A stretch of DNA of 64,000 nucleotides from Okapia johnstoni (GCA_024291935.2 CM044321.1:64846985-64910984); one strand, 5' to 3'; positions 1 through 13,500 are shown, counted from the first letter of the stretch. Numbers and translations are program-made. The notes: a model not told the origin generated them from the sequence alone.

Positions 1-2364
1 TTATCACTCTCATGAAGTCCTCCACTGACTCCCTCGGCACATTTCTCCCTTCAGTGTCGCTCCCCATTCGCTAATTCACTTCTGTCACAAAATTGACACG
101 TTCCATTGCCTGCATTTGTCGCTCCCTACAGTGCTATGATTCCAGGGTGAGGACTGCGGTCGTGATCGTTGCATCCTCCGAGCTTAGCATCATACGTGGT
201 GTAAGTATTCAAAAAGCATCTGTGGAACACAGTGGTTATGTGGTTGGATACGGTATTAAAATGAAAATACATTATTTCTTTTATATACAAAGGTAACAAA
301 TTTGAGCTCTAAGATACAGAATGCATTATAACAGTGATCTAAAACCCCAAGCACTCTTTCACTAGAGAAATCTCTCTTGTAAATGTCTATTTCCCATATT
401 TTCTAAGCAGGTCATCTTAAATTTATTTCAGAGTATGGCAGCATAATTTTTCAATGTAATTGGGTGCAGCTGTCATTCTGAATGACAGTTTGTCACGCAG
501 TAACTAAAATACATTAGTTTACCTTTCGGTGTATAGATCACTAATAAGGTTAAACATTATTTTTAGAATAAAAAGGCCCAGGATAATTAATGAAAAAACC
601 AGTAAATCTGACTAAACTCTATTTGCTCAATATACTTCTTATAAAAGTATCTAAATGAGTATGTTCACAGAGACAAATGCTTATTCATAGCTACACCACC
701 TACCCCTAAAATAAGGCAGTCATCCTAAAAAATGAATGTTTTTGATCCTAAAGCCCAGGATGAAAAAATGCTAATGGTTCAAAACAACTCCAAGACCACT
801 CAGGCAATCTTGTTGAACTGTTACCAATTAACATAGCCAGTCCCTGGGTGGTACTAATGAGACCAAAATAATAGGTTACATTTCCATTTGAATCTAAACT
901 TAGTATACAGTCAGTGGTTAAAAGATTGCACCTACAGTCCCACCCAATTAGGGTCTGCTGTCTGCCAGGTGGATAACAGCAATGAAACAAGCAGATAAAC
1001 ACGCAAAACAAGAAAAGAAAAACATAAAATTGACACCTTAGCATATTTTATTCATAGGCTCAGAAACTCCAAAGAAACGAAAATGTAAAAAGTCACACTT
1101 TGATAAACATTCATCATTAAATCTCAACTCTTAAAAATCATGAAAATATACTATTTTATAAATAGTTGGAGTATTATTATATATAACATTACTTAGTGTC
1201 TGACAATTTTTTCTGGAACGTTCTTTCAATTTTGTAATGTTGGTAATGGAAAAACTATAATTTGATTTGCAGAAGGGAAAAACCACTGTCCTTAATGGGG
1301 TGGGAGGGAACAGGATTTCCTTACAGAGGAAGAAGTTTAACAAAACAGTACTAATACTAGACCACTTAAGGAAAAAAAGCTTATTCATGGTGATCCTGAT
1401 ACTGAACTGTATCAGGAGCACTTCAATTTTCTCCTAGATTTTAGAAAACCATTAACTGTACTTTTATAAAATGTTAAGAATTCTGATTTTATAAGACTAA
1501 AAAAATTAAAAATAACTTTCAACACCCTCAGTTATGTTCATCTCTTCACCTTTTCTCTTACTGGTGAACCAAAAATGCCCACATAAACAGAACTCCAGAA
1601 ATAACTCACTCAATTGGACTCTAATAAATTTTACCATTTCCCCTGGGCAAGCTTGAAAGGGCTTTAAAAAACATTAAGCAAATAAACACTCATGGAATTA
1701 AAAAAAAAAAAGATGTGGGGCGGATTTCTACAAGAATAAATAAAGCTTATCTGACCGTAATTTGTAGTTAACATTAGGGGACACAACCATGGAAGGACTC
1801 CCTCATTCCCTCTGCATGGAAAGCTTTTCCACTCCTGCCCTTTTTACCCTGGGAAACAGTTACTTGTCCTTCAAGATGCAATCCAAAGTCATCCAACCAT
1901 TGATATCTTTCCAGACTCCTCCAGGCAAAGGCAGTGGAACCATTAATATCTCCAGAGCATTTTGTTAAAATTGTTGCCAATGGAATCTGTGTGTCTTTTC
2001 CTTCCTTTTCCTGTACTGAATGTTGAGTTACTGAAAGCAGAGACTGTAATTCCTTGTTATATTCCCAATGAGTATCTTGACTCTGGCAAAAGAATGCTAG
2101 GTTAGGAATACTCAGTAACTTATTTAATCATCATTTCAAATGTTCTGAGTGTATAGGAGTATTTTTTTTTAAGTATGCGCCTTGATGAAAGTTATAACCT
2201 CAAAATGGGCTGAGGCAAAGTGGAACTAAGGGCACGAAGATAAAATTAAAAAACAAAACAAAACAGTGGACTGAGAATCTATGTGATAATTCAAATTCGG
2301 TGAAAAGCTGTGGGATCTGACCCAATTGTTCTTTCTTCACCTATCCAAGTGACAGAGTCAGACT
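1..2364. other. NBEA intron 1 distal part, no gene
   Basis: AT-rich intronic DNA. I see no exon of NBEA and no protein-like frame. A weak L2-type 3' fragment may be present near 2000-2160. The open frames at 748-1044 and 1131-1421 (minus) have no recognisable domain. Confidence 0.6.
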
Positions 2365-2560
2365 ATTCACCAGATCTGAAGACTCTATGACTCTGTGTGT
2401 GTATATACACACATACATATATCCATCCTTCCCCATGACTCCGTGTATGCGTGTGTCTGTCAGGTTATTCACCAGATCTGAAGACTCTATGACTCTATGT
2501 GTGTGTGTGTGTGGGTACATACACACGTACACACATCCATCCTCCCTTCTCCTCAAAAAA
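2365..2560. repeat. Tandem duplication of about 102 bp with TG/CA microsatellite
   Basis: The unit beginning ATTCACCAGATCTGAAGACT occurs at 2365 and again at 2467, with 30 identical bases at the start of each copy. Each copy runs into a TG/CA-rich dinucleotide stretch and ends near CCATCCT. The second copy carries a longer pure TG run. Confidence 0.85.
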
Positions 2561-2739
2561 TAAAAACTGCTACGTTAAAGCAAGAAGCAAACACAGAAAT
2601 TAGGAGAATCAGAATACCCTGGAAAGAAAAGATTCATACCCAAGCCAGAAGTGACAAAAACAAGGAAACTATATCAAATGTGAAAAAAAATCCTCATTCA
2701 AAGAAAAGTTCACTAAGCAGCACAAAACTTCTAGATTTT

Positions 2740-5286
2740 ATGTTAAGTACTCAGGATACCAAGGTGACAACGCTCTGATCTCAAGGGATTCAGAGTCTCT
2801 ATGGCAGTCCAACAAGTGAAAACAAACAATTAAAATAGATCAGGCAATTGAACTACTTTAAGTCTGAATTATGTACAAAGTGTGATGGGAGAGCACAGAA
2901 TGGGAGAAAGCGCTTTTAGGGGGAGATCAAAGAAGGCATCACTTAAGGCGGGGATAAGAATTAATTCTTGAAACATGAGCAGGACCAAAAAAAAAAGACA
3001 GGATGACTTGAGAAATGCAGTGATTGTTTAGCAAGTAACAGTCAAGACAGTATAACAAAAGAAACATTCTTCCACTGATGACTCATATTTCATAAGCTTT
3101 AAAAATAATTTAAATATTTAATTTAAATTCAAGGACTTTTAAAGGGTAATCAAGCTATAAAAAAATCATTACAGATCAAGTAAAATAATTCTATGACATT
3201 TTATAACAAAATACTGCCGATAGAGTTGCAAGCACTTCTCCTCTTTTAAAATACCAGACTTAGTTTAACCCTGAAAGACAATGACTATTTTTATTTCATT
3301 GAAGGGTTTACATTCTAGGTCAAGATAATAAGATAATGCATATTTTATGCTAAATATAGTGCTTGGCATGTAAAGATTCAATAACTATCAGTTATCACTG
3401 TCATCATCATTATTAAAGCACAACTAACTTAGAACCTCTAACTTTGAGTCTAATTTCTGCAACTAAACAGATTTGCAACCTTGAACAAGCACCTTAATTT
3501 TTGTCACAGTTTAGTTATTATATTATAGTTATTTCAAATATACTTATTTGAAAGGGCTTTATTTCAAAGGGCTTGTTAGAGGATTTTAAAAGCATGAGGT
3601 ATGAAATCAAACCCAATTTTATAAATGCCAATTCCCTTTCCCACACGTGAGAAGTTTTAAAATAACACTAGAAATACTTATATGCCATTTTTAAATCAGC
3701 TGTAGCTTATTTTTCTTAGAAAATGGAAGTAGTTGCTAAAGAGGAAAATATCCAGACATTTACACTTCCATAAAATTTTCTATTAATGAGTGAACTGAAA
3801 AAAGGGAATCATAATTATTGGAAATGGTATCACCTAGACTCTATTATTAAACTTCTTCTATAATTAATTCATCTGTTTTATCCAAGCAAACATGGTTTAT
3901 GTGGTGGTTCATCTAATTAACACTAAAACATAACACATTTACTTTTTCTCTATAAAAATATCAATGCATACTATTATTTCTTTTTCATAGTAATATCTAA
4001 AATATCTACACTTTGCCTAGTGAAAAGTTGTACAAATGAAAGCTAGTTAACATTAGTAATAGTGTATAATCAGTTCCCCCAAACTCAAAAATTAAAAGTT
4101 CACAATGTAAGTCATTAGATCATTTTGTGTACATATCCAAATTGTCCTGCATTCATTTTATTTTCTGTGGACCGAGTCCTCTATGGGGAGCATTTTCTAC
4201 CACAGAATCAGCTCACTGAAGCTGGCTGGACCCTCACCTTCCACCACCATCTCTTCATGTAATGCAGTGCTTTGGGATAATTTCTAAGTAGCTACGTTTT
4301 GTTCAAATAATGCAGAAGACTATAGTCTTTGAATCTGAAGGCCTGAGTCCGAGCTATGGAAACTAATACCTGGACACCTGACTAATATTTCATATTCCCT
4401 GCAGTCTTAGTTTCCACATTTGTAGACAAGAAATTGCACCTGAAAAGGAAGTGCTTCTGAGGATGTTAACACAGCACAATTCTGTAAGTACCCCATAATC
4501 AGTTAAGAGCTATTAAAAGATATACTTACACTAATATTATTTTCTAAAACAACCAATCACAAAATATTTTCTAGTCCCCCACCTTGCCTCAAGGTTTGCT
4601 ATTGAAATTTTCCAAATATTTAAGCTAATACTCCAAGAAGGAGGTATTATTTACCCAAGATCACCCTTCATGCCCTAGTACACATCCACATGTGACATTC
4701 AGCCATGTCAAGAAAGAAAGAGATAGCAGGGATTCTAGGCAAAGGAAGCTGTGTTCCTTCATCCTATTAGTTCCCCAGTTTTTCATTATGACAAAACCCC
4801 CGGATACTGTTAAAGACTATGCAGGATTCAGGACAAACTCCTATGTTTCATTAGCAGATCATGATCTGTGGACACTTGAGATCCTTTCTCTGACAGGTTC
4901 ACCAGCTCAGGTACTTCAAGCTAAAACAGAACTCGGTTTTAGTTAATCATTATTTTCTTTCTATGATCAGATGATCATCAGGCTCAAGATAATAAAAATA
5001 ACAACAGTAAGTACTACACAAAGTTAACTTTGTACCAAGCACATTACACATATTAATTCATTTAATCTGTGCAATAATCTTATGAGGTAACCACTTTATA
5101 CATAAGGAAACTGAGGTGAAACTGAGGTAAGTAAACTTTTAATGGCAGTATAATATTTCATAACACAGACTTAAAATTACTTAACCTTTTCCCATTGTTG
5201 AACATATACTTACTGCAGATATTTTTTTATATCATTAAATTTCATTTAACCCTCATACTTGTCAACAGGTAATTTTTCCTTAACCT
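2740..5286. other. Intronic DNA with old repeat debris
   Basis: No gene seen. 2740-3000 resembles the ancient L2-class sequence also found near 34.4, 37.7 and 39.4 kb. 5020-5135 looks like a MIR core and tail, with the GGAAACTGAGG-type motif typical of that family. The remainder is AT-rich and unremarkable. Confidence 0.45.
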
Positions 5287-5303
5287 AAAGAATGAAGGAT
5301 TAA
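5287..5303. repeat. L1 target-site duplication, left copy
   Basis: AAAGAATGAAGGATTAA, identical to 7151-7167, marks the left edge of the L1 insertion. Confidence 0.92.
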
Positions 5304-7150
5304 GGAGACAAAATAATTGTACACAGAAAATTATAAGACACTGATGAAAGAAATCAAAGATGACATAAACAGATGGAAAGATATTCCATATTCCTGGGAA
5401 GGAAGAATCAATACTGTGAAAATAACTACACTACCAAATGCAATCTACAGATTCAATGCGATCCCTATCAAATTACCAATGGTATTTTTCACAGAACTAG
5501 AACAAAAGATTTCACAATTCATATGGAAACACAGAAGACACTGAATAACCAAAGCAGTCTTGAGAAAGAAGAATGAACCTGGAGGAATCTACCTTCCTGA
5601 CCTCAGATTATACTACAAAGCTACAGTCATCAAGACAGTATGGTACTGGCACAAAAACAGAAATATAGACCAATGGAACAAGATAGAAAGCCCAGAAATA
5701 AACCCATGCACCTATGGGTACCTTATTTTTGACAAACGAGGCAAGAATACACAAATGGAGGCAAAGACAACCTTTTCAATAAATGGTGCTGGGAAAACAG
5801 GCGAGCTACATGTAAAAGAATGAAATTAGAACACTTCCTAACACCATACACAAAGGTAAACTCAAAATGGATTAAAGACCTAAATGTAAGACCAGAAACT
5901 ATAAAACTCTTAGAGGAAAACATAAGCAGAACACTCGATGACACAAATCAAAGCAAGATCCTCTATGACTCACCTCCTAGAGTAATAGAAATAAAAACAA
6001 AAGTACACAAGTGGGACCTGATTAAACTTAGCTTTTGCACAGGAAAGGAAACTATAAGCAAGGTGAAAAGACAACCCTCAGAATGGGAGAAAATAATAGC
6101 AAATGAAACAACTGACAATTTCCAAAATATATATAAGCATCTCATACAACTCAATACCAGAAAAATAAACAACCCAATCAAAAAGTGGGAAAAAGACCTA
6201 AACAGACATTTCTCCAAAGAAGACATACAGATGGCTAACAAACACATGAAAAGATGCTCAACATTGTTCATTATTAGAGAAATGTAAATGAAAATTACAA
6301 TGAGATATCACCTCACACCACTCAGAATGACCATCATCAAAAAGTCTACAAACAATAAATGCTGGAGGAGTGTGGAGGAAAGGGAATGCTCTTGCACTGC
6401 TGGTGGGAATGTAAACTGATACAGCCACTATGGAAGACGGTATGGAGATTCCTTTAAAAACTAGGAATAAAACCACCATATGACCCAGCAATTCCACTCC
6501 CAGGCATATACTCTAAGGAAACCAAATTTGAAAAAGAGACATGTATCCCACTGTTCATTGCAGCACTATAAACCATAGCTAGAACATGGAAGCAACTTAG
6601 ATGCCCACTGACTGATGAATGGATAAAGAAATTATGGTACATATACATGATGGAATATTATTCAGCCATAAAATGGAATGCATTTGAGTCAGTTCTAGCG
6701 TGGTGGGTGAACCTAGAACCTATTATACAGGGTGAAGTCAGTCAGAAAGAGAAAGATAAATATTGTATACTAATGCATACATACAGAATCTAGAAAAATG
6801 GTACTGCAGAATTTATTTGCAGGCTAGCAATAGAGAAACAGACTTAAGAGAACAGACTTATGGACATGGGGAGAGGGGAAGAGAGGGTGAGATGTATGGA
6901 GAGAGCAACATGGAAACTTATATTACCATATGTAAAATAGAGAGCCAACGGGAATTTGCTGTATGTCTCAGGAAATACAAACAGGGGCTCTGCATCAACC
7001 TAGAGGGGTGGGATAGGGAGGGAGATGGGAGGGAGGTTCAAAAGGGAGGGGATATATGTATACCTATGGCTGATTCATGTTGAGGTTTGAGAGAAAACAA
7101 CAAAATTCTGTAAAGCAATTATCGTTCAATTAAAAAATTAATTAATTAAA
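5304..7150 (+). mobile_element. 5'-truncated L1 LINE with 17-bp target duplication
   Basis: This is an L1 retrotransposon 3' part. The frame at 5317-5544 and its continuations to about 6760 encode the C-terminal half of L1 ORF2, with hallmarks such as [26 protein letters not shown] and [20 protein letters not shown] stop (TGA at 5542) and several frameshifts split it into pieces around 5544, 5823 and 6287, so it is dead. A 3' UTR with G-rich AGGGAGG motifs leads to an A-rich tail near 7125-7150. The 17-base sequence AAAGAATGAAGGATTAA flanks it at 5287-5303 and 7151-7167, proving insertion by target-primed reverse transcription. It lies antisense to NBEA. Confidence 0.95.
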
Positions 7151-7167
7151 AAAGAATGAAGGATTAA
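7151..7167. repeat. L1 target-site duplication, right copy
   Basis: Right copy of the 17-bp duplication. It follows directly on the A-rich L1 tail. Confidence 0.92.
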
Positions 7168-8400
7168 TGAAAAGAACTTCTTAAATTTCTTGATGCATAT
7201 CGGGAAAATTTCATTAAGAACAGCTAAAACATTTTACAGACCCTATAACATCATTTAAGATTATTTTAGCACACTGATGAGGACTGATAATTTTCCTTTT
7301 AATCATTCCTTTCTCATGGTATCTCAGTATTACCTTATGTTCTTATTTAGTGAAGATGAATTATTAAAATAATTTGCAATGTCTCTTTTTTTTCTTGAAA
7401 TTTATCAAGCCCTTTGCCAAATTAATATTTTTCTTAAGATTTGCCTGATGATACCTAATACCTAAAGTTTTTTCTTTTAATTCTAAGTATTAGTTAGAAA
7501 TCACTGGGATGCAGCAAAAAGAAACCTGATTCAAAATAGCTTAAGCAAAACAAGAAATGTATTGGTCTAATGCACTGAAAAGCCTGGTAATATAAGTGAC
7601 TTGAAAGGCGCCAAAGATGTCATCAGTAATCTCTCTCTTGGTTCTTGGAACCTGTATGATAGCACCATCCTCAAGCATCCTCTGCCTTCATGGTGGCAGC
7701 ATGCCAGTCAAATCTAGACTTACATTCTAACATCTTAGCAACTACAGCAGTGAGCATCTTCTTTCTCCAGCAGAAGGAAAGGAGTTACAAAGCTTTCACA
7801 GATGTGCAGGTAGATATTTAACCATTATGTTATTGATGGGCCAAGTATAGTCTCTGTTTCTAGTCCAGGAAAGCAGAAAGGAGTCCAGGGAAAACTCAAA
7901 GCACACAAACCAAACATCAAGAGAAGAGAAGACGCTCAAAGGAGTATCAAAAATTTAGAAGGAATGGATGCTATGCAGTCAAAATCAACAGAAATCTGTA
8001 ACATTCTAGCCCTTGGATCCCCAACCACCTATACATTCATTTCTTTCCATATATATAACTTCTTAAGTATCCATGTTTAACAATATTACTATCTTAATCA
8101 TAACAGAAAACTCACCCATTGCTTCATCATGGGTGGGAAGGCAGGAAGGAAGACAAAGATAATGCCAAGTTACTGGATTCAAAAACAAGTCTGAAATGTT
8201 TATATTATGAATATTATTTTCGAGCAGGTCCAAATATGATTTTTGTTGGTGGTATCTCACAATCTCACAATATATATCTATATAATAAATGTAACTATCC
8301 CCCATATAATTAATATACAAAGGTAAAAGAAAAAATAAATGATCATAATGCCCACTTAGAAGAGTGGAAAATGTAAATATGGAGGAGATAATCAAGAGAA
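7168..8400. other. Intronic DNA with an old interspersed repeat
   Basis: No gene seen. About 7500-7880 has the look of an ancient mammalian interspersed repeat (sequence around GGTGGCAGCATGCCAGTCAA), but I cannot name the family. The rest is AT-rich. Confidence 0.35.
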
Positions 8401-8760
8401 CATGACCGTCAGCTGACCCATGAGCTGGATCTGGGCAATCAGAGGCTCCTTATCCCTTCCCCTGTCCTTCGAATGTACCCTCTGCCTACTCTTTCCACAC
8501 TGAGAAACAGCCTTGAGAGCAAGGTGATGCTGAAACCATCTGGATGGTACAAATGACTGAATTCAGTTAAGGCCTCTGTAGTTTAAAAATTGTGATAGGC
8601 AGGTGTGGAGACCACTCATCTTGTGACTGCCAAAGATAAGCCTTACACATTCTCCTGCTTAATAAATCTGCCAGTGACCAATCTGGAGTGGTCTCCCTCT
8701 TTTCTTTGGTGTCTCCTTGCACTCTGTGCAATGTGAACCAGTTCACAAACCAACAGTAAA
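8400..8760 (+). mobile_element. Possible solo LTR
   Basis: A moderately GC-balanced 360-bp block holds AATAAA at 8661-8666, followed by a CT-rich stretch (GGTCTCCCTCTTTTC) and a short 3' segment. This arrangement is typical of the R-U5 part of a retroviral LTR. Edges and a target duplication were not established, and the family is unknown. Confidence 0.4.
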
Positions 8761-8861
8761 CATATCATGGTTATTAATTCAAACCAACAGACCATATACT
8801 ACTGATCAGAGTAGGAAGAATTGCCTGTCGTAGCAATGGAGTCTCTTGGTCAACCAATCTG

Positions 8862-8894
8862 GGTGCATCACCATCATCATGGTGGTGATGCACC
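8862..8894. repeat. 12-bp perfect inverted repeat with 9-nt loop
   Basis: GGTGCATCACCA at 8862-8873 is matched by TGGTGATGCACC at 8883-8894, which could form a stem-loop. It lies inside a CAT/CAC-rich stretch, so replication slippage is a plausible origin. Confidence 0.9.
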
Positions 8895-9417
8895 ACCACC
8901 TCAGAAGACCTCACTTGTCCATTATCCTCTATGGCCTCAGATCTTCCTTCTAGCAGCTGTACTGTTTTAGTAGCCCACTTCCTCTTACTGAGGCTGAGAA
9001 TTGCCTTAGAAGTAAAAAAGAATACAAGACTTTGTTTACCAGGCTTGAGGTTACCCTGGAAATAGTGCCCCTAAAAGCTCAATAAGCTTTTGGTCAATTT
9101 ACTTCAGTCAACTGGTTGAACTAGCAACCAAAGCCAGAGATCTTGTCAAGTTACCAAACTGCCTTTTAAGTTTCATAGCAATACTGAGTCTCATAGCAAT
9201 AGGCCTTCACATTACTCACCTATTAAAACCCTCTGTTTAATGATTTTCCTTGAAGCAATGTGAAATAATATGCTGGAAGAGGAGGCACAGCTACTCTATC
9301 ATTTGTCCCCTGGTTGGATCCTCTTTCAAAACTCTTTAGTAACTGGACTGTTACTTTGGTCAGAAGAGTGGGACTATAATGCATGAGGTACTTGAGAAAA
9401 GTTGTAAACTAGAACTT

Positions 9418-9641
9418 CAGTTCAGTTCAGTTCAGTTCAGTCGCTCAGTCGTGTCCGACTCTTTGCGACTCCATGAACTGCAGCACGGCAGGCCTCCCTG
9501 TCCATCACCAACTCCCGGAGTCTACCCAAACCCATGTCCATCGAGTCAGTGATGCCATCCAACCATCTCATCCTCTGTCGTCCCCTTCTCCTCCCGCCCC
9601 CAATCCTACCCAGCATCAGGGTCTTTTCCAATGAGTCAACC
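9418..9641 (-). mobile_element. BovB LINE 3' stub
   Basis: This is the extreme 3' end of an RTE-type BovB retrotransposon in minus orientation. The minus frame at 9437-9631 encodes the C-terminal end of BovB reverse transcriptase ([20 protein letters not shown], then [15 protein letters not shown]). The CAGTT-type short repeats at the left end are the BovB 3' tail. CTAGAACTT occurs at 9409-9417 and 9642-9650 as a 9-bp target duplication. Heavily 5'-truncated. Confidence 0.93.
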
Positions 9642-10239
9642 CTAGAACTTAGCCTGAGTTTAATTTAAACTCCTGTCTTTCCTCTTACTAATTTTAGTAT
9701 AGGGTTAAAAAAAAAATCAGTTTCCAACCTTCAAGGTTCTTGATTTTCTGATTCTCTTAGATGGCAGCTACAGGCAGAAAAGGCCTCTCTTACTTGGAAA
9801 GACAATCTCTTCTTCCCTCTCTACTTCCAAGCATGCCAGCTTGGACCAAAGAAGATTCCTTTCTTATGAGGCAAAAACTGGCCAAAACACTTAAGCATCC
9901 CTAAAGTTCCAGCCTCAGTAGCTCCATGGCCAAAGAAAACCCAGGTAAAAATCGAAAGAGCTGTTTCATAATTCCTTAAAAGGAATTGCTGGGGGAAAGC
10001 AGTCCTCACTGCCTTGCACTCCATTTCAACATTCAGGATCTGTTCCCACAATGTCCCATTTCCAGTTACTAATGTCTACGCTAGCAAGGAATATTTCCAA
10101 GTAACAAAAATGCAATTTAGGCTGACTTGAAAATAATAACAATAAAAATAATAAACTTTACAAGAGAGACGTAAATGGTTAGAAGACGATCACCACAGAC
10201 AAAGAACTCCAGGTGCTCAAGCAGCATCAAGATATAGGT

Positions 10240-10455
10240 CTCTGGGGACTTCACTGGTGGTCCAGTGGTTAAGAATCCACCTTCCAATGCAGGGGACAAA
10301 GGTTTGACTCCTGGCAGGGGAACTAACAGCCTACATGCCCTGGGGTATCTAAGCCCAGGGCTCTGCAACTACTGAGCCTGCATGCCACCACTAGAGAGAA
10401 ACAAAGATCCTGGAAGCTGCAACTAAGACCTGACACAGCCAAAAATAAATAAATA
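10240..10455 (+). mobile_element. CHR-type tRNA-derived SINE
   Basis: The block opens with GGGGACTTCACTGGTGGTCC and AGTGGTTAAGAATCC, a tRNA-Glu-derived A/B-box head. It continues through AACTAAGACCTGACACAGCC and ends in AAATAAATAAATA. This matches the cetartiodactyl CHR SINE class. The AAATAA tail merges into the AT-rich block that follows. Confidence 0.8.
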
Positions 10456-10580
10456 TATTATAATTTATTATAAATATAAATATTTATATATAAGTATAAT
10501 TAATATTTGTTATATATATTATATAAATATTTTTATATAATATAAATATTATTACTATAAATATTATAAATAAAGATATA
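10441..10580. repeat. AT-only low-complexity block
   Basis: About 140 bp made almost wholly of A and T in TATA/AAATAT patterns, apparently grown from the tail of the preceding SINE. A second short (TA)n lies at about 10983-11003. Confidence 0.88.
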
Positions 10581-13500
10581 TATTTCTCTCCCTTGGCTTC
10601 ATATTTGGTCAAATTCTAACATAGGTCAATTCTAACACTTGGTCAAATCCTACAGCTACAGGATGAGTCTACCAATTCAACAATCCCAAAAGGAAGAATT
10701 TCAGTTCAAGTCCTGTGACTGATCCTGTGGCTCCCCTCAGATTAAATGTTCACCTAGGAACCAGTCATGGTGATTCTGGACATGACTGGGTTATACACCA
10801 GCCCATGTGAACCCATCTGAACCAGCTGAACTAAGAATGGAGGATGAGTGGTTCATTTAAGGAAAGTGAGGTACTATTACTAAAAAGGAGAAATGTATGC
10901 AAGATAGACAAAAAAAGAAATGTCCACTATTCCTGGTAACATGACAAATAGTAACAATATTTTTAATTTCTATTCAATGCCACATATATATATATATATA
11001 AAAATATATATTATTTGCTTAAAATAACGTGTTCTTAGTAATGTGTGTATATATCTGACAATATATACCGAAAAACAATTAACAGATTCTTATTTATTCT
11101 AAGACATCAGTTCAAAATAATATTTACTTATATAGTAATACCCTACATAGAAAACATTCATATATAGTCAACAAATATTTCTAATTGTAAGAACAGGAAA
11201 TACATTAACTTTATACGAGTCATTTATTTCAAGATCTTGGATCTGGACCCTACCGCTGAACAGAATTTCAGAAACTTGCCCTCTACTGCCTAATAATGGT
11301 GTCCTGTACGTTCTCAAAATTCACTCAACTTATCCAAGAGCCAGAAATACAAAAAAAAAAAAAGTATACATAATATAGCCTTCTGCTCTCACAGAGTTAA
11401 CAGCATAGGAAATGAAACATGTATAAATAACTAGAGACTAAATACCATACACAAAACTAGAAAATGATGGTTATATCTTTGTATAATAAGGAGATATGCT
11501 GACACTGCACAAAATATCACAGGTAGAGGCAATAAATGAAAAAAACCTATGAAACTGATGCAAACTCCTATTAAAGTAAACAATCAAAAATGTGGATATC
11601 TAAATTTTACAATACTGTCACATCAGTGGTCCAAAATGGAAGCTGAGTTTGCTGGAACCAATAAATTTGACACTGTATTTGGAGAATGTACAGCAAAAGA
11701 TGAGGGAACCTTGAGATACACTTAATTACCCACAAAGTATTTGCCAAAACCTGACTAGTAATATAAAAAAATACTTATTTAAAATTACTATAACTTGATC
11801 ACAAACTCATAGAACAAATGCTACTCAGTGGTTAGTTGTATTAATACGACTAAATTAATACTTTAAAGGAAAACCTCAGAACTCCTCAGGATATTGAAAT
11901 TCCCAATATTTACATACACACTCAATTTAGTTTTCAATACCTAATAGTAAGAATAAAATATAACTCAAATTAATGTGAAAGGACTTACAAATGAACATAA
12001 AATGAAGGAAATTCTATTTTAATATAAATAAATGTGGTTCTGTTGATATTAAGGACTTCCATGACTCAAAAATCCAACTACATATTTTTAAAAGAAATTT
12101 AGTTCAAAAGCAGAACACATCTTTTGTTCATGAAATTATAAATATCTTTAAAATATAGATTCTGATTATGAAGCTGCAGAAGAAAAAAACTCAAAGGAAG
12201 AAAAGTCACTGTCACATTCAAGTACAGAAGGGAAAACCTTTTAAATTTCTTTTTAACAATAATATCACAATCCATATATCAAGAGTAGAGAGGAACTTAG
12301 CACATAAAATCCCCTCAAAGTATCTTGTTATACTTTTAATACAATATACAGTATACCACTTAGAATGTAAAAAAAAATTATCAAAGGAAATGTTTTCTAC
12401 CATTAAAGATACACTAGTATATTGCATAATTTGTGAAAAAAACAAATGTTATAGATTTATACTACCTAAGACAGCAATTTCAAAAAATAAACCTATTGTG
12501 AATTAAGCAAACATTAATGTTGTATTTTATCTGTTCTAAAAATGTTTATATTAAAATCTATGATAAGATACTTTCATGTTATAAACAAAGAACATGTTAT
12601 GTATACACAGAATTTACTTCAAGGAAGTAAAAACCTTATATAAACATATATTGTGTTTACAAAGTAAGCAACGGATTAAGTAGTATGCCTAGTATGCCTG
12701 TTTTATAATTGAAACAACCAACAAAATTCCTTTTCTATAGCTAAATGCTCTTATTCTGTCACATTAAATAATACCTTCCAAAGCCAAACTTTGCCGATGA
12801 TCAGTTTTTTCCATTGGTAAAGCTGTAATGCAAAATCCTCGACAATATACTCTCATTGTAATTTATTTACAAATTAACTTAGTCATATCCCTGATCCTAT
12901 CCATCTCATATTTCAATGTTTCAAGTGAACTATAATATCATACAAATACATTCATCTACAATGGAAATTACTCATTTTATTTCTCATTCCATTGGTGATT
13001 CTTCAACAAATTCCCATAATCCACCTAACAGTGGAAACGGATCTCTATCTCTGGCCAAAAAAGGACCCAAAATTACAACCATGGCTGTATTGGCTGTATT
13101 AAACTGGTCTTATCTTTTAGTGTATACTTCACTTTTGCTCTGTAAAACTTTTAATTCTTTGGGTAAGATATGTGAGAAACCTAAAAACCAAGTATTAGTA
13201 GTTTCACCGTATAAAGAAAAAGAATATATACAGGAAAAAAATATTTTGACAAAGGTGGCTGAGACAGGGTTTTAAGGCAGGAACTGTTTTGTTTTCAAGT
13301 TTCATTAGTTCTTCCTTTCTTTTCTGTCATGGAAAGCACTGTGATACATATTTCATTATTCCCAACTACATTTTAATTTAATGTTTTAAATTAAGATCAA
13401 AAACTAAAACAAAAAACAGAAAACTCATTTTAAGAGATATTAGAGGCTTCCAACCTTTAGCAGGTCAGAGAGCCCTAAATCAATTTTACTGATATACTCA

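Noticed and set aside
748..1044. 98-codon minus frame with a hydrophobic start resembling a signal peptide or envelope piece
   Set aside because: No flanking retroviral features and no recognisable motif beyond hydrophobicity.
9418..9445. Short CAGTT direct repeats resembling an array
   Set aside because: This is the known 3' tail of BovB, without spacers, so not a CRISPR-like array.
10250..10330. tRNA-like A/B-box sequences in CHR and Bov-tA SINEs
   Set aside because: They are tRNA-derived SINE heads, not tRNA genes. No cloverleaf with an anticodon arm can be folded with confidence.
12916..13275. 119-codon plus-strand open frame in intron 1
   Set aside because: No domain, and composition like translated AT-rich intron. 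A hydrophobic patch near residues 55-80 is not enough to claim a gene.
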